Part shown: piece by piece, positions 6,257-13,579 of the stretch
Position numbering within the stretch: the first letter of the stretch is position 1
Layout of the letters: each line of letters starts with the position of its first letter
From: an uncultured Collinsella sp.
GTDB taxonomy: Bacteria; Actinomycetota; Coriobacteriia; Coriobacteriales; Coriobacteriaceae
DNA: 14,487 bases
Direction of reading: 5' to 3'
NCBI GenBank assembly: GCA_905211615.1
Contig: CAJMBB010000044.1
Span: forward strand, 1 to 14,487
Made by a program: the position numbers and the translations under genes
Notes under the pieces: model-generated
The model's database searches: none
What the model was told of the DNA's origin: nothing
What the model saw: only the letters and a program-made list of their open reading frames with translations

Positions 6257-6324
6257 AACAAACAATTTGTTAGGTTTGCCAATCAAAAAGTGTGATAGAA
6301 CAGTGCTAACAAACTTTTTGTTTG
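6257..6324. promoter_or_regulatory. Paired AACAAA/TTTGTT dyads between the regulator and the lyase (candidate operators)
   Basis: Site 1: AACAAA (6257-6262), CAA, TTTGTT (6266-6271), a perfect 6-bp inverted repeat. Site 2: CAAAC (6310-6314), five T, GTTTG (6320-6324), inside CTAACAAACTTTTTGTTTGG. The flanking TTTGTTAG at site 1 recurs inverted as CTAACAAA at site 2. Another AAACAAA lies nearby at about 6195. The AT-rich block is isolated in GC-rich DNA, midway between divergent genes, as expected for the regulator's binding region. I could not place a convincing -35/-10 pair for the lyase. Confidence 0.5.
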
Positions 6325-6339
6325 GCATCCACATAAAAG

Positions 6340-6368
6340 TTCAGCCGTGTGAATGGGATCGGGCTGAA
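6340..6368 (+). other. Leader hairpin upstream of the diaminopropionate lyase
   Basis: TTCAGCC (6340-6346) and GGCTGAA (6362-6368) form a perfect 7-bp stem with a 15-nt loop, about 46 nt before the ATG. No U-tract follows. It may stabilise or regulate the mRNA; no riboswitch family is recognised. Confidence 0.35.
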
Positions 6369-6414
6369 ACGCGTATGCGGGGGCCGGCAAGAGAGGACTT
6401 AAGGAGTTCACCGT

Positions 6415-7629
6415 ATGGCCGATAAGATCCAGTGGGCGGGCAACACGATGCCCAAGAGCGATGACAGGCACTTGGGAATCATGAGTCTCGACCACGTGAA
6501 GAAGGCCCGTGCCTTCCACCAGTCGTTCCCTCAATATACCGTCACTCCGCTTGCCCGTCTGGACGGCCAGGCTGCGCGCCTGGGCCTGTCCAACCTGTGC
6601 GTTAAGGACGAGAGCTATCGCTTTGGCCTCAACGCCTTTAAGGTCCTGGGCGGCTCGTTTGCCATGGCCAACTATATTGCCGACGAGACCGGCAAGGACG
6701 TTGCCGACTGCACCTTCGATTACCTGACCTCCGATCGGCTTGCCAAGGACTTTGGCCAGGCTACCTTCTTTACCGCCACCGACGGCAACCATGGCCGCGG
6801 CGTGGCATGGGCTGCCAACAAGCTGGGCCAGAAGGCCGTCGTGCACATGCCCAAGGGTTCCACCAAGCCCCGCTTCGATAACATCGCCGCCGAGGGCGCC
6901 ACGGTGACCATCGAAGAGGTCAACTACGACGAGTGCGTGCGCATGGCCGCCGCCGAGGCCGACGCCTGCGAGCGCGGCGTCATCGTTCAGGACACCGCCT
7001 GGGAGGGCTACGAGAAGATCCCGTCCTGGATCATGGAGGGTTACGGCACCATGGCCTCCGAGGCTGCCGAGCAGCTGCGTGAGATGGCCATCAACCGCCC
7101 GACGCACGTGTTTGTCCAGGCTGGCGTGGGCTCGCTGGCTGGCGCCGTGGTGGGCTACTTCACCAACCTGTATCCCGATAACCCGCCCACCTTCGTCGTG
7201 GTCGAGTGCGCGCCTGCCGCCTGTCTGTACAAGGGCGCTGCCGCCGGCGACGGCGATCCGCGCATCGTGGACGGTGACATGCCCTCCATCATGGCCGGTC
7301 TGTGCTGCGGCGAGCCCAACATTCTGGGCTGGGATATCCTGCGCAACCACACCACCGCCTTCGTGTCCTGCCCCGACTGGGTCACCGCTCGCGGCATGCG
7401 CACCCTGGGCGCTCCCGAGAAGGGCGACCCGCGCGTCATCTCCGGCGAGTCCGGCGCTGTGACCACCGGCCTGGTCGAGACCCTCATGCTCGATCCCGAG
7501 TACGTCGAGCTCAAGGAACTCATCGGCCTGGACAAGACGAGCTCCGTGCTCTGCTTCTCCACCGAGGGCGACACCGATCCCGACCAGTATCGCCGCATTG
7601 TTTGGGAAGGCGAATATCCCACTTGCTAA
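6415..7629 (+). CDS. dpaL: 2,3-diaminopropionate ammonia-lyase (YgeX family)
   Basis: A PLP-dependent fold-type II enzyme that converts 2,3-diaminopropionate to pyruvate and two ammonia. At 404 residues it matches E. coli YgeX (about 400). The PLP lysine is K76 in SYRFGLNAFKVLGG. The cofactor loop TATDGNHGRG (120-129) contains a conserved Asp, and QAGVGSLAG is the glycine-rich phosphate cup. The strongly family-typical TAWEGYEKIPSWIMEGYGTM and GGLCCGEPN-like (AGLCCGEPN) segments are present. Start ATG 6415 has TTAAGGAG 8 nt upstream. It is the first gene of the rightward block dpaL-ygeY-ygeW, with strongly optimised codon use suggesting high expression. It sits divergent from a PAS-HTH regulator. 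In the proposed purine breakdown route it is the last step, feeding pyruvate to central metabolism; that pathway placement comes from gene context. Confidence 0.95.
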   Translation: MADKIQWAGNTMPKSDDRHLGIMSLDHVKKARAFHQSFPQYTVTPLARLDGQAARLGLSNLCVKDESYRFGLNAFKVLGGSFAMANYIADETGKDVADCTFDYLTSDRLAKDFGQATFFTATDGNHGRGVAWAANKLGQKAVVHMPKGSTKPRFDNIAAEGATVTIEEVNYDECVRMAAAEADACERGVIVQDTAWEGYEKIPSWIMEGYGTMASEAAEQLREMAINRPTHVFVQAGVGSLAGAVVGYFTNLYPDNPPTFVVVECAPAACLYKGAAAGDGDPRIVDGDMPSIMAGLCCGEPNILGWDILRNHTTAFVSCPDWVTARGMRTLGAPEKGDPRVISGESGAVTTGLVETLMLDPEYVELKELIGLDKTSSVLCFSTEGDTDPDQYRRIVWEGEYPTC

Positions 7630-7636
7630 TCGTTAG

Positions 7637-7663
7637 GGCGGAGTAAATAGGTATCGCTCCGCC
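7637..7663 (+). other. Intercistronic hairpin between dpaL and ygeY
   Basis: GGCGGAG (7637-7643) and CTCCGCC (7657-7663), a perfect 7-bp stem with a 13-nt loop, begin 8 bp past the dpaL stop. No U-tract follows, so it is better read as an mRNA 3'-end stabiliser that could set different dpaL and ygeY levels than as a terminator. Confidence 0.45.
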
Positions 7664-7703
7664 ACCTCACAGGTAGATTCCTTCGTTTGAAAGGTTATGA
7701 ACA

Positions 7704-9089
7704 ATGGCTAAAGAACTCGATTTCGACGCTATCAAGGCTGCTGCTGAGTCTCATCGTGCTGATATGACTCGCTTTCTGCGCGCTATGATCTCCCATCCCT
7801 CTGAGTCCTGCGAGGAGGGTGAGGTTGTTGCCTGCATCAAGGCCGAGATGGAGAGCCTTGGCTATGACGAGGTCAAGGTCGACGGTCTGGGCAACGTCAT
7901 GGGCTTTATGGGCGAGGGCGACAAGATCATCGCCATCGACTCCCACATCGACACCGTCGGCATCGGCAACATCGAGAACTGGGATGCCGATCCCTATGAG
8001 GGCTACGAGACCGACGAGATCATCTACGGTCGCGGCGGCTCCGACCAGGAGGGCGGCATGGCTTCCGCTACCTACGCTGCTAAGATGATGAAGGACATGG
8101 GCCTCATCCCCGAGGGCTACAAGATCATGGTCGTCGGCACCGTCCAGGAAGAGGACTGCGACGGCATGTGCTGGCAGTACATCTACAACAAGGACGGCAT
8201 TAAGCCCGAGTTCGTCATTTCCACCGAGCCCACCGACGGCGGCATCTACCGCGGTCACCGCGGCCGCATGGAGATCCGCGTCGACGTTCACGGTACCTCC
8301 TGCCACGGCTCCGCTCCCGACCGCGGCGACAACGCCATCTACAAGATGGCCGACATCATCGCCGACGTCCGCGCCCTCAACAACAACGGCTGTGATGAGT
8401 CGACCGACATCAAGGGTCTCGTCAAGATGCTCGACCCCAAGTACAACCCCGAGCACTTCGAGGATGCCCGCTTCCTGGGCCGCGGCACCTGCACCGTCAG
8501 CCAGATTTTCTACACCAGCCCCAGCCGTTGCGCTGTCGCTGACTCCTGCTCCATCTCCATCGACCGCCGCATGACCGCGGGCGAGACCTACCAGTCCTGC
8601 CTGAAGGAGATTGAAGACCTGCCCGCGTGCAAGAAGTACGCCAAGGATATCAAGGTCTCCATGTACATGTACGACCGTCCGTCCTGGACCGGCGAGGTCT
8701 ACGAGACCGAGGCTTACTTCCCCACGTGGATCAACAAGGAGACCGCTCCGCACGTCAAGGCCCTCGTCGACGCCCACAAGGCCATGTTCGGTGACGAGCG
8801 CATCGGCTGCGAGCCCAGCATGGACAAGCGCACCGGTCGCCCGCTGTGCGACAAGTGGACCTTCTCCACGAACTGCGTTTCCATCCAGGGCCGCTACGGC
8901 ATCCCCTGCGTGGGCTTTGGCCCGGGTGCCGAGTCTCAGGCTCACGCTCCCAACGAGGTCACCTACAAGGACGACCTGGTCACCGCTGCCGCCATGTATG
9001 TGGCTGCCCTGAACCTTTACGATCCGAGCCAGGCCGATGGCGACGCCACCGTGTTCCGCGCCGGTCTGACCAACAACAAGATCGACTAG
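7704..9089 (+). CDS. ygeY: YgeY-type M20 metallohydrolase (selenium-metabolism-associated)
   Basis: A member of the M20 peptidase/deacylase family, the YgeY group of putative selenium-metabolism hydrolases. Metal ligands are visible: H81 and D83 (SHIDTV), D114 (GRGGSDQEGG), the catalytic/ligand pair E149-E150 (TVQEEDCDG), a further acidic ligand in STEPTDG, and a C-terminal His in ESQAHAPNE. Such enzymes use two zinc-type ions to hydrolyse amide bonds. The true substrate is not settled; in this locus it may cleave a ureido or acyl-diaminopropionate intermediate. At 461 residues it is longer than E. coli YgeY (about 400), with an extended C-terminus after the last ligand. The start has GAAAGG 9-10 nt upstream. 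It lies 74 bp after dpaL with the same codon bias, most likely co-transcribed. Confidence 0.92.
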   Translation: MAKELDFDAIKAAAESHRADMTRFLRAMISHPSESCEEGEVVACIKAEMESLGYDEVKVDGLGNVMGFMGEGDKIIAIDSHIDTVGIGNIENWDADPYEGYETDEIIYGRGGSDQEGGMASATYAAKMMKDMGLIPEGYKIMVVGTVQEEDCDGMCWQYIYNKDGIKPEFVISTEPTDGGIYRGHRGRMEIRVDVHGTSCHGSAPDRGDNAIYKMADIIADVRALNNNGCDESTDIKGLVKMLDPKYNPEHFEDARFLGRGTCTVSQIFYTSPSRCAVADSCSISIDRRMTAGETYQSCLKEIEDLPACKKYAKDIKVSMYMYDRPSWTGEVYETEAYFPTWINKETAPHVKALVDAHKAMFGDERIGCEPSMDKRTGRPLCDKWTFSTNCVSIQGRYGIPCVGFGPGAESQAHAPNEVTYKDDLVTAAAMYVAALNLYDPSQADGDATVFRAGLTNNKID

Positions 9090-9106
9090 TCCCATTCCTC
9101 GATTTT

Positions 9107-9247
9107 GTTGAGCCGGGGGCCGCTCGTGTCCCCGGCACCCCCTGTTGACTTGGGGCCCGCGGTCGTTATCTCCCATGCTTCCTCAACGGTGGCGGGTCCT
9201 CGTCATGGTGCTCTGCATGTTCTGGCCACACGCGCATGCCGGAGCAC
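9107..9247 (+). other. Structured intercistronic/leader region upstream of ygeW
   Basis: The 201-bp gap before ygeW holds several pairings. GTTGAG (9107-9112) with CTCAAC (9182-9187) can close a domain. Inside it are GCCGGGG (9112-9118)/CCCCGGC (9130-9136) and CCCC (9139-9142)/GGGG (9152-9155). After it, GTGCTC (9208-9213)/GAGCAC (9242-9247) is extended by GCATG (9215-9219)/CATGC (9235-9239). No U-tract follows the first stems. The outer closing pair and the first hairpin share one base, so they compete slightly. No known RNA family is recognised. Confidence 0.4.
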
Positions 9248-9290
9248 ATCTACTCATTGCGATCGTTTCATCTTTAGAAAGGACATTTCC

Positions 9291-10493
9291 ATGGACGCTA
9301 AGTTTACCGAGCTCGTCGAGCAGCTGAACGGCCTCGATTTTAAGGGTATGTACGGCAGCGACTTCCTGCACACTTGGGACAAGACCACCGATGAGCTCAA
9401 GGCTCTCTACATCGTCGCCGACGCCCTGCGCGAGCTGCGCGAGAACAACGTCTCGTCCAAGATCTTCGACTCGGGCTTGGCCGTCTCCCTGTTCCGCGAC
9501 AACTCCACCCGTACGCGCTTCTCCTTCTCTAAGGCCGCCAACCTGCTCGGCCTTGAGCTGCAGGACCTGGACGAGAAGAAGTCCCAGATCGCTCACGGCG
9601 AGACCGTCCGCGAGACCGCTACCATGATTTCCTTCATGGCCGACGTCATCGGCATCCGCGACGACATGTACATCGGCAAGGGCGACGCCTACATGGCCGA
9701 GGTCTCCGAGTCTGTCCAGCAGGCCTACGAGGATGGCGTCCTGGATCACCGTCCCACGCTCATCTCCCTGCAGTCCGATTCCGACCACCCCACGCAGTCC
9801 TCTGCCGACATGCTCTACCTCATCAACGAGTTTGGCGGCCTTGAGAACCTCAAGGGCAAGAAGGTTGCCGTCACCTGGGCCTATTCGCCCTCTTACGGCA
9901 AGCCGCTGTCCTGCCCGCAGTCGCTGATCAGCCTGCTGCCCCGCTTTGGCATGGACGTCACCCTGGCTCACCCCGAGGGCTACGACCTCATGCCCGAGGT
10001 CGTCGAGCGCGCCAAGGGCTATGCCGCCGAGTCCGGCACCACCTTTAAGCAGGTCAACACCATGGCCGAGGCCTTCGAGGGCGCCGACATCGTGATCCCC
10101 AAGAGCTGGGCTCCGTTTGCCGCCATGGAGAAGCGTACCAACCTGTACGCCGAGGGCGACGACGCCGGCATCGCTGCGCTCGAGAAGGAGCTGCTCGCCC
10201 AGAACGCCACCCATCAGGATTGGTGCTCCACGACCGAGCTCATGGAGAAGACCGCCAACGGCCAGGACACCATCTTTATGCACCCGCTGCCCGCCGACAT
10301 CTCCGGTGTCTCCTGCGAGCACGGCGAGGTTAACGCCGACGTCTTCGACATGCACCGCGTGGGCATGTACAAGGAGGCCAGCTACAAGCCGTACGCCATC
10401 GCAGCCATGATGTTCCTGCAGAAGGTTGCCGATCCCGCCGCTGCCCTCAAGGCCCTCGACGAGTGCAACACCGCCCGTTGGTTCCAGGCCTAA
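9291..10493 (+). CDS. ygeW: YgeW-family knotted carbamoyltransferase
   Basis: A 400-residue member of the aspartate/ornithine carbamoyltransferase superfamily, YgeW branch. The carbamoyl-phosphate site is FRDNSTRTRFSF (STRTR at 72-76), followed by QIAHGETVRETA, HPTQS (166-170) and HPLPAD (331-336). Known relatives have a knotted substrate domain. YgeW does not use ornithine, and its natural substrate is unknown. In this locus the reverse reaction, phosphorolysis of a carbamoyl (ureido) compound to carbamoyl phosphate, would yield ATP through carbamate kinase; this is inference. The start at 9291 has AAAGGA 7 nt upstream; the frame runs open to 9105, but that extension lacks family similarity and overlaps RNA hairpins. 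It is the last gene of the dpaL block, ended by a strong terminator 27 bp past the stop. Confidence 0.93.
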   Translation: MDAKFTELVEQLNGLDFKGMYGSDFLHTWDKTTDELKALYIVADALRELRENNVSSKIFDSGLAVSLFRDNSTRTRFSFSKAANLLGLELQDLDEKKSQIAHGETVRETATMISFMADVIGIRDDMYIGKGDAYMAEVSESVQQAYEDGVLDHRPTLISLQSDSDHPTQSSADMLYLINEFGGLENLKGKKVAVTWAYSPSYGKPLSCPQSLISLLPRFGMDVTLAHPEGYDLMPEVVERAKGYAAESGTTFKQVNTMAEAFEGADIVIPKSWAPFAAMEKRTNLYAEGDDAGIAALEKELLAQNATHQDWCSTTELMEKTANGQDTIFMHPLPADISGVSCEHGEVNADVFDMHRVGMYKEASYKPYAIAAMMFLQKVADPAAALKALDECNTARWFQA

Positions 10494-10519
10494 AGCCGGG
10501 TTGAGGTAAGCCATGTAAA

Positions 10520-10556
10520 GGGGGCGCTCTGCCAACCGGCGGGGTGCCCCTTTTTT
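10520..10556 (+). terminator. Intrinsic terminator after ygeW
   Basis: GGGGCGCTCTGCC (10521-10533), loop AACC, GGCGGGGTGCCCC (10538-10550) form a 13-position stem with wobble pairs and one mismatch, followed at once by six T (10551-10556). It is the clearest Rho-independent terminator in the window and separates dpaL-ygeY-ygeW from mocA-hydA. Confidence 0.9.
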
Positions 10557-10643
10557 GCATCGCGGGCGTGCGGGATAAGCGCTTTCGATGTAGATGCCCG
10601 CGGCGCGAGTTATGGGTACGATGGTTTCAGGGGAGGTATCACC

Positions 10644-11258
10644 ATGAAACTTGGATGCGTCATTATGGCTTCGGGCGAGGGCAAGCGGTTTGGCTCTAAC
10701 AAGATGCTTGCCGATATCTATGGTGAGCCGCTGATTGCCCGGACCATCGATTCGGTTCCCCGGGGCTTTGACGTCGTGGTTTCGACGCGTTGGCCCGAGG
10801 TCGCCCAGATTTGCGAGGACAAGCATTGCCCGTGTGTGCTGCACGATGGCGAGCTGCGCAGCGAAAGCGTCCGTGCGGGCCTTTCGTGGGGAGTCGAACG
10901 CAACTGGAAAGGTTGCCTCTTTTTGCCGGGCGACCAGCCGCTCGTGAGTTCGGATTCTTTTGAGGCTATGGTTCGTGCATTTGACGAGCGTGGCCGCAAG
11001 CATCCGGTGCGTCTTGCGTGCAACGGTGAGCCTTCGAGCCCGGTGCTCTTTCCGGCGGAACTGTTCGATGCACTTATGTGTCTTGAGGGCAAGGACGGCG
11101 GCGGTTCGATTCTCAAAGCCCGCGTCGACGTTGCGCTGGTCGAAGCGCGCGCCTATGAGCTGTGGGATGTCGATACCGCCGAGGGGCAGCGACGCATAAC
11201 GGAGCATATCGCGGCCTGCTCGTATTTTGATCGCGTGGCCAACTGTATTAATCAATAA
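10644..11258 (+). CDS. ygfJ: MocA/YgfJ-type molybdenum cofactor nucleotidyltransferase
   Basis: A 204-residue NTP transferase of the MobA/MocA group, YgfJ branch. In molybdenum hydroxylases such enzymes join CTP (MocA) or GTP to molybdopterin to give the dinucleotide cofactor. The N-terminal nucleotide loop MASGEGKRFGSNKML (8-22) has the required Gly and Arg/Lys residues. The metal site LPGDQPLV is at 94-101, and VDTAEG near the C-terminus is typical of the family. The start has GGGAGG 7 nt upstream. The gap before it holds the ygeW terminator, so it probably has its own promoter. A weak TACGAT lies at 10617-10622, and no good -35 is seen. It is only 8 bp from the hydantoinase, whose ribosome site overlaps its stop. 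The exact nucleotide (CTP or other) cannot be told here. Confidence 0.88.
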   Translation: MKLGCVIMASGEGKRFGSNKMLADIYGEPLIARTIDSVPRGFDVVVSTRWPEVAQICEDKHCPCVLHDGELRSESVRAGLSWGVERNWKGCLFLPGDQPLVSSDSFEAMVRAFDERGRKHPVRLACNGEPSSPVLFPAELFDALMCLEGKDGGGSILKARVDVALVEARAYELWDVDTAEGQRRITEHIAACSYFDRVANCINQ

Positions 11259-11266
11259 GGAGCAAC

Positions 11267-12634
11267 ATGATCATCATCAAAAACGGCGCGCTCGTGACGC
11301 CACAGGGGCTTCGCCGCGCCGATCTTGCCATGGAGGGCGATAAGATTGTGCGGATTGCCGCGGCAATCGAGCCGGGCGAGGGCGATACCGTCCAGGACGC
11401 CACCGACTGTTGGGTGTTCCCCGGCTTTATCGACGGCCACACGCACATGCAGTGCTGGACTGGCATGGATTGGACGGCCGATAGCTTTGAGACCGGTACG
11501 CGTGCGGCTGCCTGCGGCGGTACGACGACCATTGTGGACTACGCGACGGCCGATCGCGGCGTGACCATGCCCGATGCCTTGACCGAGTGGCATCGTCGCG
11601 CCGACGGAACCTGCACGGCCAACTACGCGTTTCATATGGCACTCGCCGAGTGGAACGAGCGCAACCGCGCCGATCTTTCGGCCATGCGCGGGGCGGGCGT
11701 GTCGTCGTTTAAGACCTACTTTGCCTACGACCATCTGCGCCTGGACGACGCCGAGACGCTCGAGGTGCTGGAGGAGCTCAAGCGCGTGGGCGGTATCCTG
11801 TGCGTGCATTGCGAGAACGGCACGCTCGTGAACGAGCTACAGAAGCGCGTGTACGAGCAGGGGATTCATGGGCCCGAGGGACATGCGCTCAGCCGTCCGG
11901 ATGTGTGTGAGGCCGAGGCCGTGAGCCGCCTACTGTATCTGGCACACTTGGCCGGCGACGCCCCGGTCAACGTGGTGCACCTTTCGACCAAGCTGGGGCT
12001 CGAGGCCATCCGTGCTGCCAAAGCGCGCGGGCAGAAGAATATCTATGTCGAGACCTGCCCCCAGTATCTGATGCTCGACGACACCTGTTATCTGGAGCAG
12101 GGCGAGGACGGCTTTGCGGGTGCCAAGTATGTGATGAGTCCGCCGCTGCGCCATGTGGGTGACCGTGCAGCCCTGCGCGAGGCGCTTGTGGCCGGCGAGA
12201 TCGATACGATTGCGACCGACCACTGCAGCTTTAACCTGCACGGGCAAAAGGACCGCGGGCGCGACGACTTCCGCGCGATTCCCAACGGCGGGCCCGGCGT
12301 GGAGCATCGCCCCGTCGCGATTGCCACGAGCTTTGAGGGCCAGCTGGGCCCCGAGGACCTCTGCCGCTTGATGAGCGAGAACCCGGCGCGCGTTTTTGGC
12401 ATGTATCCGCGCAAGGGCTGTCTTGCCGAGGGTGCCGATGCCGACGTGTGCGTGTGGGATCCTTGCGCGCGTTGGACGATCAGCGCCGCGACGCAGCATC
12501 AGGCCGTGGACTACACGCCGCTCGAGGGCTTTGAGGCACATGGCCGCGCCAAGGCCGTGTTTGTGAACGGCGTGCTGGTGGCGCGCGATGGCGAGCCCAC
12601 CGGAGCCCAGCCCGGTCGCTACGTGCCCCGCTAA
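11267..12634 (+). CDS. hydA: Hydantoinase/dihydropyrimidinase (YgeZ/HyuA type)
   Basis: A 455-residue cyclic amidohydrolase with a complete binuclear metal centre: H58 and H60 (DGHTHM), the carboxylated lysine K149 (SSFKTYFAY), H181 (CVHCENG), H238 (VVHLSTKLG) and D318 (IATDHC). These positions agree closely with characterised D-hydantoinases (K150, H183, H239, D315). The enzyme opens five- or six-membered cyclic diamides such as hydantoins and dihydropyrimidines. In E. coli the equivalent gene sits in the ygeW-ygfJ set. Here it follows the MocA-type gene by 8 bp, with TAAGGAG overlapping that gene's stop, so the two are co-translated from one message. A role in opening a ring intermediate of purine or allantoin-like breakdown is likely from context. 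The substrate is not determined by sequence. Confidence 0.93.
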   Translation: MIIIKNGALVTPQGLRRADLAMEGDKIVRIAAAIEPGEGDTVQDATDCWVFPGFIDGHTHMQCWTGMDWTADSFETGTRAAACGGTTTIVDYATADRGVTMPDALTEWHRRADGTCTANYAFHMALAEWNERNRADLSAMRGAGVSSFKTYFAYDHLRLDDAETLEVLEELKRVGGILCVHCENGTLVNELQKRVYEQGIHGPEGHALSRPDVCEAEAVSRLLYLAHLAGDAPVNVVHLSTKLGLEAIRAAKARGQKNIYVETCPQYLMLDDTCYLEQGEDGFAGAKYVMSPPLRHVGDRAALREALVAGEIDTIATDHCSFNLHGQKDRGRDDFRAIPNGGPGVEHRPVAIATSFEGQLGPEDLCRLMSENPARVFGMYPRKGCLAEGADADVCVWDPCARWTISAATQHQAVDYTPLEGFEAHGRAKAVFVNGVLVARDGEPTGAQPGRYVPR

Positions 12635-12638
12635 CAGG

Positions 12639-12657
12639 GGGGGGTGCCGGACCCCCC
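12639..12657. other. G7/C7 hairpin after hydA
   Basis: GGGGGGT (12639-12645), loop GCCGG, ACCCCCC (12651-12657) form a perfect 7-bp stem inside an eight-G run that begins 2 bp past the hydA stop. No U-tract. It sits directly against the large palindrome and may add to transcript 3'-end definition. Confidence 0.5.
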
Positions 12658-12658
12658 G

Positions 12659-12727
12659 CAGTTGCGGTGAAATACGGACTGTTTGCGGCCGTCATACGGC
12701 CAAACAGTCCGTATTTCACCGCAACTG
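12659..12727. repeat. 69-bp near-perfect palindrome between convergent hydA and yqeC
   Basis: Two 27-nt arms (12659-12685 and 12701-12727) are exact reverse complements. Inside, GCCGT (12688-12692) pairs with ACGGC (12696-12700) around a CAT loop, with one 2-nt bulge (CG, 12686-12687). The stem totals 32 bp. Each arm ends GTTGCGGTGAAATACGG or its complement. There is no U-tract and no coding frame. It lies midway between convergent genes and could work as a bidirectional transcript end, or be a mobile palindromic (REP/MITE-like) element. No second copy occurs in this window. Confidence 0.9.
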
Positions 12728-12742
12728 ACGAGATGGGGCCGG

Positions 12743-13477
12743 CTACTTGAGGCTGGTGGCGATGAGGGGGCGGTTGAGGGCTGCCTCGAAGCGGTCGGCC
12801 ATTGTGGGGTCGCTGAGCGTGTCGACTTGGTTGAGCATGACGCGTGCGGTATTGAGTTTCAGCGCCTGCATCTCGGCATTGAGCACTTGGGCGACGCGCT
12901 CGGGCGTGGCGGTATCGGTGGGCTCGCAGCCGCAGCACTCGCAGAAGAGCTCGGGGCGGTGGACAACCTCGGCGACGGGCTTGCCGAATCCCGAGGCGCC
13001 GACGATCCAGACGATGTTGGCCGTGCCAGAGGGAATTACCGGCTCCCACGGGGCGTGGGCCTTGAGCGGGAGCCGCTTGCTGCCGTCCGCCTCGGCCAGG
13101 ACGTAGTCAAAGCGCTGCGCCAGCTGGTCGAGCGGCTCGGCAGGGGAGGAGAGCTTGCCCGTCTCCGGGTCCAAAACACCCGCCTGGCAGATACTTCCGC
13201 GGCTCATGCCCGCGCATGCCTCGCAGGCGCAACCGGGGACATGCGAGGCGCCCGGCTTCCAAGGCGCGGCGTCCAGGCGACGGGTCGACCCGTCCCACGG
13301 CACGCCGGCGACGGGGAACATATGCGTGGTGGTGCAGAGGAGCGCGCGGCCGCCAGCGCGCATAAGCTCAAGGCCGAGCGTCTTTAGCAAGGTCGACTTG
13401 CCACCGCTGCCGATAATCGCGGTAATGCCCGGCTTGATCCTGAGCGCCGAGGCAAGATTGCCGCTAACCGTTTCCAT
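12743..13477 (-). CDS. yqeC: YqeC-family selenium-dependent molybdenum hydroxylase accessory protein
   Basis: A 244-residue YqeC protein, a marker with YqeB and SelD of selenium-dependent molybdenum hydroxylase systems. It is thought to help make or insert the labile selenium cofactor, mechanism unknown. IIGSGGKSTLLKTL (21-34) is a P-loop-like nucleotide site. The family block is YVLAEADGSKRLPLKAHAPWEPVIP (125-149). Two cysteine clusters stand out: CACEAC at 83-88 with C97 close by, and CECCGC at 179-184; they could hold metal or selenium. The ATG at 13477 has only a weak ribosome site (GGCGGTG). It is convergent with hydA across the large palindrome and divergent from yqeB, with AT-rich promoter sequence between. 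Length is close to E. coli YqeC (about 256). Confidence 0.9.
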   Translation of the reverse strand: METVSGNLASALRIKPGITAIIGSGGKSTLLKTLGLELMRAGGRALLCTTTHMFPVAGVPWDGSTRRLDAAPWKPGASHVPGCACEACAGMSRGSICQAGVLDPETGKLSSPAEPLDQLAQRFDYVLAEADGSKRLPLKAHAPWEPVIPSGTANIVWIVGASGFGKPVAEVVHRPELFCECCGCEPTDTATPERVAQVLNAEMQALKLNTARVMLNQVDTLSDPTMADRFEAALNRPLIATSLK

Positions 13478-13490
13478 CTGTTCACCGCCG

Positions 13491-13520
13491 TATAATACTG
13501 TGATAATAAATAATCATCAG
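13491..13520. promoter_or_regulatory. Divergent AT-rich promoter region between yqeC and yqeB
   Basis: The plus strand has a perfect TATAAT at 13491-13496; transcription toward yqeB would start near 13503 and give a leader of about 77 nt. On the minus strand TATTAT (13497-13492) with a weak CTGATG 17 nt upstream (13520-13515) could serve yqeC. The two overlap, so the genes may compete or be co-controlled. No good -35 for the plus direction. Confidence 0.4.
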
Positions 13521-13523
13521 AGT

Positions 13524-13541
13524 AGCGGTCGAGCCGCTTTT
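13524..13541 (+). other. Small hairpin with T-run in the yqeB leader
   Basis: AGCGG (13524-13528), loop TCGAG, CCGCT (13534-13538), then TTT to 13541. The stem is only 5 bp, so termination would be weak. It lies inside the predicted yqeB leader and could be a minor attenuator. Confidence 0.25.
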
Positions 13542-13579
13542 GCTCTGCTCAAACCGTAGCACAGGGAGGTGCCCCGGGA

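Noticed and set aside
6285..6298. AAAAAGTGT near the lyase promoter, similar to the core of the 33-bp array
   Set aside because: A single 9-nt match in an AT-rich region without the flanking CG or periodic spacing; chance is the simplest explanation.
6300..6414. Sigma-54 promoter for the lyase
   Set aside because: TTGGCA occurs but no properly spaced TTGC follows, and the regulator is not a sigma-54 activator.
7695..9176. Long minus-strand open frame opposite ygeY
   Set aside because: Same shadow effect: low-complexity Val/Gly/Asp text and no ribosome site, while the plus strand encodes an intact M20 enzyme.
9105..9290. N-terminal extension of YgeW by 62 residues
   Set aside because: The extra residues have no family similarity and overlap RNA hairpins, while ATG 9291 has a good AAAGGA and gives the normal family length.
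9183..11255. A very long open frame on the minus strand across ygeW and the MocA-type gene
   Set aside because: It is antisense to two clear enzymes with strong family motifs; such frames arise in GC-rich, codon-biased genes. Composition is valine/glycine/leucine-rich without any domain.
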